Source: Bdellovibrio sp. (GTDB lineage Bacteria > Myxococcota > SpSt-1050). From it: a stretch of DNA of 51,296 bases. This document shows positions 16,019-24,504 of the stretch, piece after piece. Below the pieces are notes generated by a model, which saw nothing but the letters and a program-made list of their open reading frames with translations, made no database searches and had not been told where the DNA came from. Positions within the stretch are counted from its first letter, which is position 1. Every line of letters starts with the position of its first letter. The stretch is from positions 1 to 51,296 of the forward strand of contig DYEF01000071.1 of assembly GCA_020725805.1 (NCBI GenBank), read 5' to 3'. A program made the translations under genes and the position numbers.

Positions 16019-17875
16019 TCAGGAACTAGTATCATCGTCGTCGTCCAATGGCGGAGCCCCGACATCCTCACAGACTGCATCGAACGAAGGACTTTCCGAA
16101 TCCAGAGAATCTGCATCATCCGGGGGTCTCCCCACATCTTCAGTTACAAAATCAAATGAAGGTGCATCCTGTATATCAGAAATTACATCAGGGGCCATCT
16201 CACTTGAACCGGATTCCGAACAGGCAACCCCTGCAATTCCGAGAGCAATCATTACGGCAGCAGCATGTCTCGAAATAGATTTTGATAATCTAAATAGTCT
16301 CCCGTCTTTTCTCTTAAGACCCACAAGTCGCAGCGACAGATTCTCCATATCTGTCCTGAGAGAGATTCCCTCTGACAGAAGCATCAATCTCTCTTTCTCC
16401 TCCTCAGCTGCAAGGGCTGAAAATCTGTCTTCAAGTCTCTTTTTATCCTGTTCACCCGTTACAAGCTCAACAAGCCGTCTTAAAAATGAGACAGTATTCC
16501 TGTTTGTTGATAATAGCCAGTTCATTACCTCATCGGAGAGCTCTTTCACCTCTTTGCCACAATGGAAATGACTCAGAGTAGCCCTGACATGGTCTATACC
16601 GATTGCCGTCGACATAAGATTGCCTGTAGAGAGACATCTGTTTCTGAACAATCTGTATGAATACTCCCAGAGTCTCTGCATCAGTTCATCCTTCATATAA
16701 TAATTTCTGCCCATATAACTGCCGTATGCCCGGTTCTCATCTATCATTCTCTTCTCGAGAGGGGTGCCTGCATATATTTCTGTCCTGCAAAAGTTGAATG
16801 GATGAGATATAAATCTTTCCATAAATTCCATATCTCTTTCTACCGTAGATATATCTGCATCGGGATGAAAGAGGAGTATATTGAACTGGGAAGAAATATC
16901 CAGTTTCTCGCATAATCTCAATGCACGTTCTGAATCTTCTACACTCTGAGGCCTCCTGAAAGAAGCAAGACCCGTCTCTGTTGAGGTCTCAATCCCCATA
17001 AATATTCTGAGAAGCCCGAGCCTTTTGAGTCTTATTAAAACCTCCTCTGTAATATCATTCGGTCTGCATTTGATTACAAGCCCTATGTCATTTATATTAT
17101 TTCCTGCCAATTCTTCACTCAATTCACTGATTCTCTCAAGATTCTTTGTCTCTGAGGGCACAAGGAAGTTGTCGTCGTGAAAAACAAACTGCCTGATGCC
17201 TCTGACATTGTACAGATATTTCATCTCCTTTACCACTTCACTTACAGACCTCTGCCTGAATCTTTTCCCGGGTGCAAGTTTGTGAAGAGTTGTTATACAG
17301 CAATATGTACATTCACCGAAACAACCTCTGCTTCCGAGCATATACGCAGTAGGAATACCTGCGACCAGTCTCGCCGCACCACTTCTGTCGGGCCATGGGA
17401 GTGCATCAAGGTCATCGATTATCTCTCTCTTCTCTGTAAATATAATATCTTTATTATCTCTGTATGCTATACCCTTGATTCTTTTAAAATCCCTTTTTCT
17501 TGACAAGAACTCCTTTACCAGTTCCACCATAGTCAATTCACCTTCGTGAATTACTATTACATCCAGTTGTTCGTAATCTCTGAGAAGATTCTCAGCTGCA
17601 CAGGAGGCAAAATGTCCGCCGGCGATGACAGGCCTGTAAGGATTATCCTTCTTTAACATTTCGGCAAGCTTTAAGTACTCCTTTGCCCTTGCCTGAAATG
17701 TCATTGAAAGGCCTATTATGTCATAATCTCTTGCCTGCTCAAATGCCGTATCGATATCTTTTTTCGTATTAAATGCAATCAGACCCGTTTCGAAACCGGC
17801 TGACCTGAGCGAAGATGAAATATACCTGAGTGAGAGATTCTCCTCGAAATTCGGTCCAATCAGTCCTATTCTCAT
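16019..17875 (-). CDS. B12-binding-type radical SAM protein with lipoprotein-like C-terminal tail
   Basis: The protein has 618 residues. Residues about 1-145 match a cobalamin-binding fold (GGHFAS, VIHEGE), but the DxHxxG motif that supplies the lower His ligand is not seen. The radical SAM cluster motif is C185-x3-C189-x2-C192 (GCFGECTYC), and the TIM-barrel core runs to about 400. A helical region follows. The last ~88 residues are unusual: a basic residue pair, a hydrophobic segment (about 538-551) ending IAGVAC, then CSESGSS and an acidic tail with a repeated SFD-x-V-x-EDVG-x-PP unit. This looks like a lipoprotein signal and linker placed at the C-terminus. The reaction is unknown. ATG has GGAGG upstream; a promoter is at 17906-17934. 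Confidence 0.82.
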   Translation of the reverse strand: MRIGLIGPNFEENLSLRYISSSLRSAGFETGLIAFNTKKDIDTAFEQARDYDIIGLSMTFQARAKEYLKLAEMLKKDNPYRPVIAGGHFASCAAENLLRDYEQLDVIVIHEGELTMVELVKEFLSRKRDFKRIKGIAYRDNKDIIFTEKREIIDDLDALPWPDRSGAARLVAGIPTAYMLGSRGCFGECTYCCITTLHKLAPGKRFRQRSVSEVVKEMKYLYNVRGIRQFVFHDDNFLVPSETKNLERISELSEELAGNNINDIGLVIKCRPNDITEEVLIRLKRLGLLRIFMGIETSTETGLASFRRPQSVEDSERALRLCEKLDISSQFNILLFHPDADISTVERDMEFMERFISHPFNFCRTEIYAGTPLEKRMIDENRAYGSYMGRNYYMKDELMQRLWEYSYRLFRNRCLSTGNLMSTAIGIDHVRATLSHFHCGKEVKELSDEVMNWLLSTNRNTVSFLRRLVELVTGEQDKKRLEDRFSALAAEEEKERLMLLSEGISLRTDMENLSLRLVGLKRKDGRLFRLSKSISRHAAAVMIALGIAGVACSESGSSEMAPDVISDIQDAPSFDFVTEDVGRPPDDADSLDSESPSFDAVCEDVGAPPLDDDDDTSS

Positions 17876-17905
17876 ATTGTTCCTCCTTATGCTTTAACTC
17901 CTTCA

Positions 17906-17934
17906 ATTATACTGATTTGTCTTCTTTTTAGCAA
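17906..17934 (-). promoter_or_regulatory. Promoter of the radical SAM gene
   Basis: Minus strand: -35 TTGCTA (17934-17929), 17-bp spacer, perfect -10 TATAAT (17911-17906), about 30 bp before the ATG at 17875. Confidence 0.6.
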
Positions 17935-18033
17935 CTTCAATTGTACTGCGGGATAAAACCGGACATATTTATCTCAGCAAAATAAAATCTGGTCACACAC
18001 AAAGACCATGCTGACATAGAATTTAGTCTTAAT

Positions 18034-18072
18034 AGAAATAAAATAATCCGGATAAGTTCAATTAATCCGGAT
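18034..18072 (-). terminator. Hairpin terminator of the coaX operon
   Basis: Two copies of the palindrome ATCCGGAT (18046-18053 and 18065-18072) are 11 bp apart and form an 8-bp stem, extendable by A-T pairs, followed on the minus strand by the T-rich run TATTTTATTT. It lies 29 bp after the stop of the helical-repeat gene. Because each arm is itself a palindrome, a protein-binding role is also possible. Confidence 0.6.
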
Positions 18073-18100
18073 CATTATCTGCTAGTCAGAGAGAATCCGG

Positions 18101-19255
18101 TTACGAGTGCATCTTCATTATGCCTTTTGCTGTATTCTGAAGAATCTTCGATACGCTGGCATTCTTTGCAATATTCTTTAGGTCCGAAAGCCTGAGGCTC
18201 CTTACGAATGCCATTGCCATCGGGACCGGCGTCTTCGGATTTAAGGCAAGTTTCAGTTTTATGTTATAGACCCTTATATAATCCCTGTGTGTAGCAATAT
18301 ATTTGATTGCTTCCGTATTGGCCGCCCTGTCCTGAGCAATCTTGAAGATATCATCAGGGGTGATATCAGGGTGTTTTACCGCCGCGAGGGCAACCGATGC
18401 AATAGCCGACCTTGCCATAATCTGTTTAACTCTGTGTCTTCCCACCTCTACGAGCGCCATCTGACGCCCCTCATCCATATGCTCAAGTTCCTCTATAAGT
18501 TTCTTCTCCTTCTCCTCCGGGAGCGGGATACTCTCGTCATAATATTCCCTGTCAATACCGAATTTTTTTATCAGTTCTTCTTTGTTGGAGGAAGTACCGG
18601 CAGGAGTTGCCGCCTCCTTCTTCTCAGGTTCGGTCACAGGATTTACGGCATCTGCGGGCTTATCTTCTTCGGGCACGGGAGCTGTCACCTCCGGCTTAAT
18701 CTCTTCTTCCGGTGGTTTCTGCCCTGCACATATACCGAGCGACTCAGTCTTTATTCCGGATTTCTGTGCAAATTCAAGAACCATACTCTTCTGTGAGGCA
18801 GTAGCATTGGGATTGTCGCAGATTGCCCTGATTATTTTCGGATATCTCAGAATCCTTACCTGATTGCGTGCAATAATATCTATAAGTTTCTCGTCTGCAA
18901 ATGTGGCAATCATCTCGAATGTCTCATCTGCAGTAGCATTGTTCATAAGAATCTTCTCGATTACATTCTTGTCGGAGCGATATTCGATCGATAGTCTGTT
19001 AATCACCTCGGCCGGAAGCGGTTGTGTCAGGACTGCCGAGAGGATATTCGGCGGAAGTGCAGAGAATGTCTTATTTGCCAGAGCCTTAATCTCCTCATTC
19101 CCGTCTGATATCATAAGATATAGAAAAACGACATAATCCGAAGGTCTGAGCGGCACAGTCCCCTTGATTGCAAGTATTTTTAGACCCTCCGGGGTATTGG
19201 GATTGAGAAGTTTTTTGACATTGTCTGAAAGTTTACCGGTATCTATTCTCTCCAT
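18101..19255 (-). CDS. Helical-repeat protein of unknown function
   Basis: I do not recognise a named family with confidence. The protein has 384 residues. Residues 1-175 and 255-384 are alpha-helical with a recurring pattern such as LNPNTPEGL and LNPKTPVPM, followed by short helices, resembling HEAT-like or leucine-rich-variant repeats. Residues about 178-228 form a Pro/Glu/Ala-rich, probably disordered linker. There is no signal peptide and no catalytic motif. Its ATG overlaps the coaX stop by 1 bp, so it is translationally coupled to coaX; a role as scaffold or regulator is a guess. The hairpin after it closes the operon. Confidence 0.75.
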   Translation of the reverse strand: MERIDTGKLSDNVKKLLNPNTPEGLKILAIKGTVPLRPSDYVVFLYLMISDGNEEIKALANKTFSALPPNILSAVLTQPLPAEVINRLSIEYRSDKNVIEKILMNNATADETFEMIATFADEKLIDIIARNQVRILRYPKIIRAICDNPNATASQKSMVLEFAQKSGIKTESLGICAGQKPPEEEIKPEVTAPVPEEDKPADAVNPVTEPEKKEAATPAGTSSNKEELIKKFGIDREYYDESIPLPEEKEKKLIEELEHMDEGRQMALVEVGRHRVKQIMARSAIASVALAAVKHPDITPDDIFKIAQDRAANTEAIKYIATHRDYIRVYNIKLKLALNPKTPVPMAMAFVRSLRLSDLKNIAKNASVSKILQNTAKGIMKMHS

Positions 19256-20025
19256 CAGAGCCTGTTCCTTTCAAAAATGATTCTCAATCCGTCGAGAGTC
19301 AGGTCGGGGTCAACTATGTCCACCGACGAACTCTCTCTGGAAATAATCTCGGACAACCCGCCCGTTGCTATAACAATAATATTCTCTTCATTCATCTCTT
19401 TCTTTATCAGTCTGACGATATGCTCCACAATTCCTATATACCCGAATACTATTCCCGACTGAATGGAATTTACGGTATTCTTACCGATAACCGATGGCGG
19501 TTTCTTAAAATCCACCCGCGGCAGTTTGCTCGTTCTGGTAAAGAGCGCCTCCATAGAAATTCCGATTCCGGGAGCAATTGCACCACCCAGATACTCCTTC
19601 GTGCTTTTTACGGCATCAAAGGTAGTCGCGGTTCCGAAGTCAATGATTATGCATGACTTCTTATATTTTTCGAGAGCACCGACAGCATTAACTATACGGT
19701 CTGCACCGACTTCCTTCGGATTTTCATACAGAATCTGAATCCCGGTTTTGATTCCCGGGCCGACCACAAGGGGCTCTTTCTGAAAATAGCGCTTGCAGAC
19801 AGAGACATAGATGTCCTGAAGTGGAGGAACCACACAGGCAATAATAATACCGCTGATATCGGCAAATCCGACCTTTCTCAGCGCAAACATTGAGTGCAGA
19901 TAAGTTGCAACCTCATCCGTAGTAATATTCAGGGAGGTCCGCTGTCTGAATGAAGTTATCAGTTCTTCCTTCTCGAAAATACCGTAAACCACATTTGTAT
20001 TACCGATATCGATTGTCAGAAGCAT
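19255..20025 (-). CDS. coaX: Type III pantothenate kinase
   Basis: Phosphorylates pantothenate, the first step of coenzyme A synthesis, using ATP and a monovalent cation. The protein has 256 residues, the standard size. ASKHA-fold motifs are visible: the phosphate-1 motif IDIGNTN at 5-11, GADRIVNAVGA, IDFGTATTFD, and GGAIAPGIGIS. ATG is preceded by GAGGTG at 8 nt. It lies 11 nt after the glycosyltransferase gene and overlaps the helical-repeat gene by 1 bp. The common neighbour birA is absent. Confidence 0.93.
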   Translation of the reverse strand: MLLTIDIGNTNVVYGIFEKEELITSFRQRTSLNITTDEVATYLHSMFALRKVGFADISGIIIACVVPPLQDIYVSVCKRYFQKEPLVVGPGIKTGIQILYENPKEVGADRIVNAVGALEKYKKSCIIIDFGTATTFDAVKSTKEYLGGAIAPGIGISMEALFTRTSKLPRVDFKKPPSVIGKNTVNSIQSGIVFGYIGIVEHIVRLIKKEMNEENIIVIATGGLSEIISRESSSVDIVDPDLTLDGLRIIFERNRL

Positions 20026-20036
20026 CGTAAATCACC

Positions 20037-21707
20037 TCAGAATAACTTTTTGTAAAACCTGTACATCGGAAGACTCTTTATCCCCTCGAGTTCTTCCTCT
20101 TTCTTTTTGAGTCCGGAGATAATATCATCTCTCTTCCTGATTTCTATCTCAATGAGAGAGAGAGATTTCTTGAGTTCTGTAATTTCGTTTTTCAGGTTAA
20201 TAATTTCGTTTGATTTCTGATTGACTTCGTTTGAGAGTCTGATCTTTTCGTCCTCCAGAAAACCGTTCTTTCTCAGAATTTCGGTATATCTGGAATTGAG
20301 TTCCGAGAGTTCTCTCTCTAATCTGTCTTTCTCGTTTTTCAGCCTGATTACCTCATCTTTTAATCTCGATATCTCATCACCGAAACGTTTGAGTTCGTCT
20401 TTCAGCCATCCGTTTTCACGCAGGATCTCGGTCTTTTCATTATTGAGCCGCAGTATTTCGGAGTCCTTTGATACAATCCTTTCCGAAAGCCTTATTTTCT
20501 CTGCTTCCAGACTCTTTACCTCCCTTAAAAGTTCGGAGTGCTCCACACCCTCCCTCACATATCTGTCGACAATCCTGACAAGACCGTTTAAGAGCCCCTC
20601 ACGGCTGCTGTTCTTCACCGGCTTGGCTATGATATTTATCAGGGGTTCCATACATTTTGCACTGTCGAACTCCTGCATAACCAGAGCAGTGACATTATCC
20701 GACTTATGCATAATAATCTCGTTGTCAGAAATTATCTTTTCGATGACTTCCTCGAAATCAGACACTCCTCTGACAACCCATCCGGCATCGTATTTTTTCA
20801 CGAGTTCACTTATCTGCAGGTAGTCATTCACTATAATCGGCAGACCGGAGAAGAGATAATCGGATGCCCTGAAATTATAGGAGAAGAACCGTTCTATATT
20901 CTTCTCGAAGCACAGAATGCCGGCCGATGCCTCACTGTACCCCGACAGGAGTTTACTGTACGGCAGAAGACTCAAATATCTGAGCCTTTTGCTTCCTTTG
21001 TAGCGGTAGCCTGCATCATTTGTACGACTCTCGAGTGCGAATTTTCCTCCGTAGATCCTGATCTCTCCCCTCTCCTTTTTTTCGAGCAGTTCCGAAAGAG
21101 TATCAATATAAATCCTGTCATCAGCCCATGGCCAGCTGAAACCGCCCGCCACAAAGACCGGTTCTTCGGGAATCTTCCTCTCGAGTGGCCGGTGAATTAT
21201 TATATGAGGTATAATGATAACCCTGTTCAGAATTTCAGTGAGCCCGGCCAGAATAAGCACCGAACAGATAAAATCCCTCTGCCTGACGCTGTTTACAATG
21301 AAATAATCTGCCTTTCTCAGAGACTCGAGCCTGAGAAAGATATCTACTGTAATATCCACATTTTCAAAGAGTGACTCAGTAAATCTGTGAGCAAACAGGT
21401 CGAGGATAACAAATGCCTTGAGATTCTCGGGGATATACTGCATAAGTTCCGAAACACAGACAATAATAAAATCCGGCTGCAGTGACTCAATAATAAACGG
21501 TATTTCGCGGTCAGTAGAAAAACTCACCATATGTATGCCTTCAACTTCACTATCCACACCTCTCATCTCATCCGCACCGGAGAGGAAGAAACACTCAGCA
21601 CCGGACTTTCTCAGATAGTATAGATAGTTATAAGCCCTGATGGCAGAACCGACCGTGACCACATCCTCAACCGGAGGTGTACCTCTTGTAATGGCAAGGA
21701 TTCTCAA
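20037..21707 (-). CDS. Glycosyltransferase-like protein with coiled-coil C-terminus
   Basis: The protein has 556 residues. The N-terminal part (1-375) has GT-B features: MRILAITRG start with GSAIRAYNYLYYLRKSG, and a second domain with FVAGGFSWPW, IRIYGG, FSGLPIIVND and a Glu-containing region near 295-320. Donor and acceptor sugars are unknown. Residues about 395-545 are a long charged coiled coil (repeats of ILRxNxxL and LKxEI type), usual for enzymes tied to envelope assembly or polymerisation complexes. The start is TTG (21707), chosen because AGGAGGAG lies 5 nt upstream and RILAITRG must be kept. It begins 1 nt after the stop of the Cys-rich lipoprotein gene, so both are coupled. Confidence 0.78.
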   Translation of the reverse strand: MRILAITRGTPPVEDVVTVGSAIRAYNYLYYLRKSGAECFFLSGADEMRGVDSEVEGIHMVSFSTDREIPFIIESLQPDFIIVCVSELMQYIPENLKAFVILDLFAHRFTESLFENVDITVDIFLRLESLRKADYFIVNSVRQRDFICSVLILAGLTEILNRVIIIPHIIIHRPLERKIPEEPVFVAGGFSWPWADDRIYIDTLSELLEKKERGEIRIYGGKFALESRTNDAGYRYKGSKRLRYLSLLPYSKLLSGYSEASAGILCFEKNIERFFSYNFRASDYLFSGLPIIVNDYLQISELVKKYDAGWVVRGVSDFEEVIEKIISDNEIIMHKSDNVTALVMQEFDSAKCMEPLINIIAKPVKNSSREGLLNGLVRIVDRYVREGVEHSELLREVKSLEAEKIRLSERIVSKDSEILRLNNEKTEILRENGWLKDELKRFGDEISRLKDEVIRLKNEKDRLERELSELNSRYTEILRKNGFLEDEKIRLSNEVNQKSNEIINLKNEITELKKSLSLIEIEIRKRDDIISGLKKKEEELEGIKSLPMYRFYKKLF

Positions 21708-21708
21708 A

Positions 21709-23823
21709 TTACTCCTCCTGAAAATAGTTAACAGGCAAACATATAGTACCTATTTTATCTATAAGACGGCATACAGTCAATGATTTCGAACAGTCAAAGT
21801 GGTGTCTGCACCGCTCGGTACAGAAGGAATCCAAGCTGCTGAGTACTGCACAGAATCCGGAATCGCAGACATATGGGTCTTTTCTGCAACTCTGCCCGAC
21901 AGAGGATTTCTCTGGCTTCGGGGCACAGACCCGTGCCGCCTTTGCATAATCCTGTGAGAAATATACCGGTACTATCCTGCATATTTCACCGCTTCTGCAA
22001 TCCTCATCCACAGCACAGAACCTCGTACAGTTACCAATAAAACCGGCAGATATATCTGTATCTGAATCAGGCAGACATACGCCGCTGTCACACTCCTCAT
22101 TGGAATAACATATCTCACCGTATTCTTTTAGCGTTTTATGGATTTTCATACAAACCGGTTCTATCTCCCCGCTCCTGCTGTCAAAGAATATCCGGCAGAC
22201 CTCGCCTTCTGGACAACCCTCACTTCTCAGACACTGATACAATGAACCCGGGTCTAAAATACAGATCTTGACTATTGTTTTATTCCAGATATCTACATTC
22301 AGACCTGCAAAGACACACACATAATCATCCGGACAATCATTTTTTGTTCTGCACAGAGCCGAACAGGTCATACTTTCATAAAGACATATTCCGGATGCAC
22401 AGGGATTAATACACTCTTCCCCTGCAACGGAGTAAGTTTTAGAAGGCCTGCGGCATTTTACTGATTTTTCACTATTATCCTCCGCAAATGAGCAGAAATA
22501 ACCTTCAGGACAATCACCGTCGCTGTAACACTCACTCTGACTTACCTCTTTCTGGCATACATTCTTACCGTCGAGCGCCTTACAGACAAAATCAGCGGGG
22601 CAATCGGAGGCATTACTGCAGAGATTCGAACAGTAAGGAATATCCGAATTCTTCATACAGATTGAACTTTTGCATTCATCATCGGAATATGTACAGTATT
22701 CTCCCGTCTCTTTCTTTAGTTCCTTATAACTGACACATCCCCTATAGGGCAGGTTATCCTCGCTTGAGAGCATCTCTTCGCACACAAAGCTCTCGGGACA
22801 ATCAGAATCTTCCCGGCAGGGCATAGTACACAGATTTCTGCACGAATCCCGGCAATATCCGGGTCTTCCGCACATACCCCATCTGCACTCATAGTACCTC
22901 TCGCAATAATAATTCGAAATGGCACCGTTATTCAGTATCCCGCAGAAGGTCGTTATGCCGTCTCTGTCTGCCGTAAATGAATACCTGCATTTCAGGTCAT
23001 AACTGCAGTCCTTACTGCTATTGCACTGATATGGTCTGTAAATCCCCTTTTTGATACATACTTTCTTATCAGGATAAGTCGGAAATATTCCGCAATAATA
23101 GTCATACGGACATTCCGAACTGTCCGAACAGAGTCTTGAACAATAAGAATATGCGTAACCGTCAGTAAAAAGGCATATTCCGCTGTTACACTCCCTTTCG
23201 GGCTCTTTACCCTCACAATACATACCGGTCTCGGCAGGAATTTTCGGGATGCAGGCAAGCCTTCCCTGATAGTCCCTGTCGCATATCTGATTGCTGTCAC
23301 AGTCCATATTGGAGTTACACCCTCTTCCACACTTCTCTACAGGAATACATCTGCCATCCGAGCAGACCCGGCAACTCCCGCAATCAGAATCATCCTCACA
23401 TAGCGTCACAATACAATATGTCGAAAGTTCACACAGACCGTTTATGCACATCCCGCACGGCTCACATTCCGAATCTTTGCTGCATATCTTCCGGGAATAT
23501 ATACTCTTGACACATATCTTGTCACTCCCTACCTTCGAACAGAAGTAGCCGGCAGGGCAGTCATAATCATAATTACAGAGCTGTGTACAGTATTTCTCCT
23601 CATAATTTTCCATACAGAATCCGCCTATGCAGTCATCAGCACCGTTACATAATGTACCCACACTGACGATGCAATAACTGCCTGATTTTACAGACCCGAC
23701 AGGACAATCTGCCCTTACAAGTTCAACAGGTTCGGGTTTTTCACAGGAAACGATGCATTGTAAGAGCAGAAGGAGAGTAATAATTTCAGTAAAAAGAAAG
23801 AATTTTCTTGGTATAATTTTCAC
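21709..23823 (-). CDS. Large Cys-rich modular lipoprotein
   Basis: The protein has 704 residues. The signal peptide ends with the lipobox CIVSC (Cys at about 27). The mature part consists of many tandem modules with spacing like C-x-DxDCP-x-G-Y-x-C and C-N-S-G-I-C-L, giving well over 60 cysteines by inspection. It is homologous to 3724-5340 and 2733-3713; here the modules form larger repeats of about 75-80 residues (CxSGICL...YCSxLC...DCPxxxVC). Expected location: outer membrane, oxidised. Function unknown. The start is GTG at 23823 with only weak Shine-Dalgarno-like sequence; no better in-frame start is near. The TATAAT at 23880-23875 could be its -10 box. Confidence 0.86.
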   Translation of the reverse strand: MKIIPRKFFLFTEIITLLLLLQCIVSCEKPEPVELVRADCPVGSVKSGSYCIVSVGTLCNGADDCIGGFCMENYEEKYCTQLCNYDYDCPAGYFCSKVGSDKICVKSIYSRKICSKDSECEPCGMCINGLCELSTYCIVTLCEDDSDCGSCRVCSDGRCIPVEKCGRGCNSNMDCDSNQICDRDYQGRLACIPKIPAETGMYCEGKEPERECNSGICLFTDGYAYSYCSRLCSDSSECPYDYYCGIFPTYPDKKVCIKKGIYRPYQCNSSKDCSYDLKCRYSFTADRDGITTFCGILNNGAISNYYCERYYECRWGMCGRPGYCRDSCRNLCTMPCREDSDCPESFVCEEMLSSEDNLPYRGCVSYKELKKETGEYCTYSDDECKSSICMKNSDIPYCSNLCSNASDCPADFVCKALDGKNVCQKEVSQSECYSDGDCPEGYFCSFAEDNSEKSVKCRRPSKTYSVAGEECINPCASGICLYESMTCSALCRTKNDCPDDYVCVFAGLNVDIWNKTIVKICILDPGSLYQCLRSEGCPEGEVCRIFFDSRSGEIEPVCMKIHKTLKEYGEICYSNEECDSGVCLPDSDTDISAGFIGNCTRFCAVDEDCRSGEICRIVPVYFSQDYAKAARVCAPKPEKSSVGQSCRKDPYVCDSGFCAVLSSLDSFCTERCRHHFDCSKSLTVCRLIDKIGTICLPVNYFQEE

Positions 23824-23863
23824 ACAATCATTCCGTTAGCAAGGAAAAATATTTACCAGAATT

Positions 23864-23886
23864 ACCGGTAAGCAATTATAACCGGT
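23864..23886 (-). promoter_or_regulatory. Paired ACCGGT palindromes around a -10 box
   Basis: ACCGGT occurs at 23864-23869 and 23881-23886, 11 bp apart; the interval holds TATAAT on the minus strand (23880-23875), upstream of the Cys-rich lipoprotein start at 23823. No good -35 hexamer lies 16-18 bp before it, which would suit an activator-dependent promoter. Tentative. Confidence 0.3.
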
Positions 23887-23902
23887 CTGCCATATAAGTA
23901 AA

Positions 23903-23933
23903 TAAAAAAATACCCCACCTTGCGGTGGGGTAT
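23903..23933 (-). terminator. Terminator of the exbB-exbD-exbD operon
   Basis: On the minus strand ATACCCCACC, the loop GCAA and GGTGGGGTAT form a perfect 10-bp stem (23933-23910), followed by seven T. It lies 29 bp after the last exbD stop. The tetraloop GCAA is of the stable GNRA type. Confidence 0.92.
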
Positions 23934-23962
23934 TATATCAATTCCATACATTGACTTAAGTA

Positions 23963-24487
23963 TTAAGTACCTTCCTTCACCACGGCAAATTCAATCTTAT
24001 CAAAACCTGCCTGGTTGCAGGTGTACATAATCTTCTGCATCTGTTTGAACGGGATACCCTTATGCGCCTTTACAGTAACGAGATGCCCCGGCGTCGGCAA
24101 TCCTGTAGTCGGGTCGTAGGCAGGGGGCGCACCGGGCGCAGATGCAAGTTTCTCAAGCTTTCTTCTCAGTGCCTGGTCAAGCCCGGGAAGAAGTGGAACA
24201 TCCTTATCCTCATAATCCTTGAATGTCGGTTCTACAAGTTCACCGTCCATATAGACAGCCTTTTCCGTAACTGCCACCTCTGTCTCATAGGACATCGGGT
24301 CTTCCGCCCTTGATTTGGGCATAATAAGGTCCGGTGAATTGAAAGAGGAGAATGTGGAGACCGCATTCGACATAATGAGAAAGACCACAAGGATTATCAT
24401 AATGTCAATGAGGTTAACGACATTGACAATAAGGTCCTCAGGCTTTTTCCCTTCTTTCATCGTCTGATGTTTCCTTGGAAATATCAT
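23963..24487 (-). CDS. ExbD/TolR-family protein (second copy)
   Basis: The protein has 174 residues with one N-terminal membrane segment (about 21-43, VNVVNLIDIMIILVVFLIM) that contains Asp28 at the position of the proton-conducting Asp of ExbD/TolR. The rest is a periplasmic domain with the C-terminal pattern KIEFAVV common in the family. It should partner the ExbB-like protein in a proton-driven motor. ATG has GGAGGC 5 nt upstream. It is the last gene of the group, 17 nt after the first exbD-like gene. No TonB or TolA is encoded nearby. Confidence 0.88.
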   Translation of the reverse strand: MIFPRKHQTMKEGKKPEDLIVNVVNLIDIMIILVVFLIMSNAVSTFSSFNSPDLIMPKSRAEDPMSYETEVAVTEKAVYMDGELVEPTFKDYEDKDVPLLPGLDQALRRKLEKLASAPGAPPAYDPTTGLPTPGHLVTVKAHKGIPFKQMQKIMYTCNQAGFDKIEFAVVKEGT

Positions 24488-24504
24488 ATTCTGCCTCCAC
24501 TTTT

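Noticed and set aside
20160-20560. Repeat array in the glycosyltransferase gene
   Set aside because: The recurring CTCGATTT/TTTTCGT-like words are the codon pattern of the coiled coil, not a nucleotide repeat or CRISPR array.
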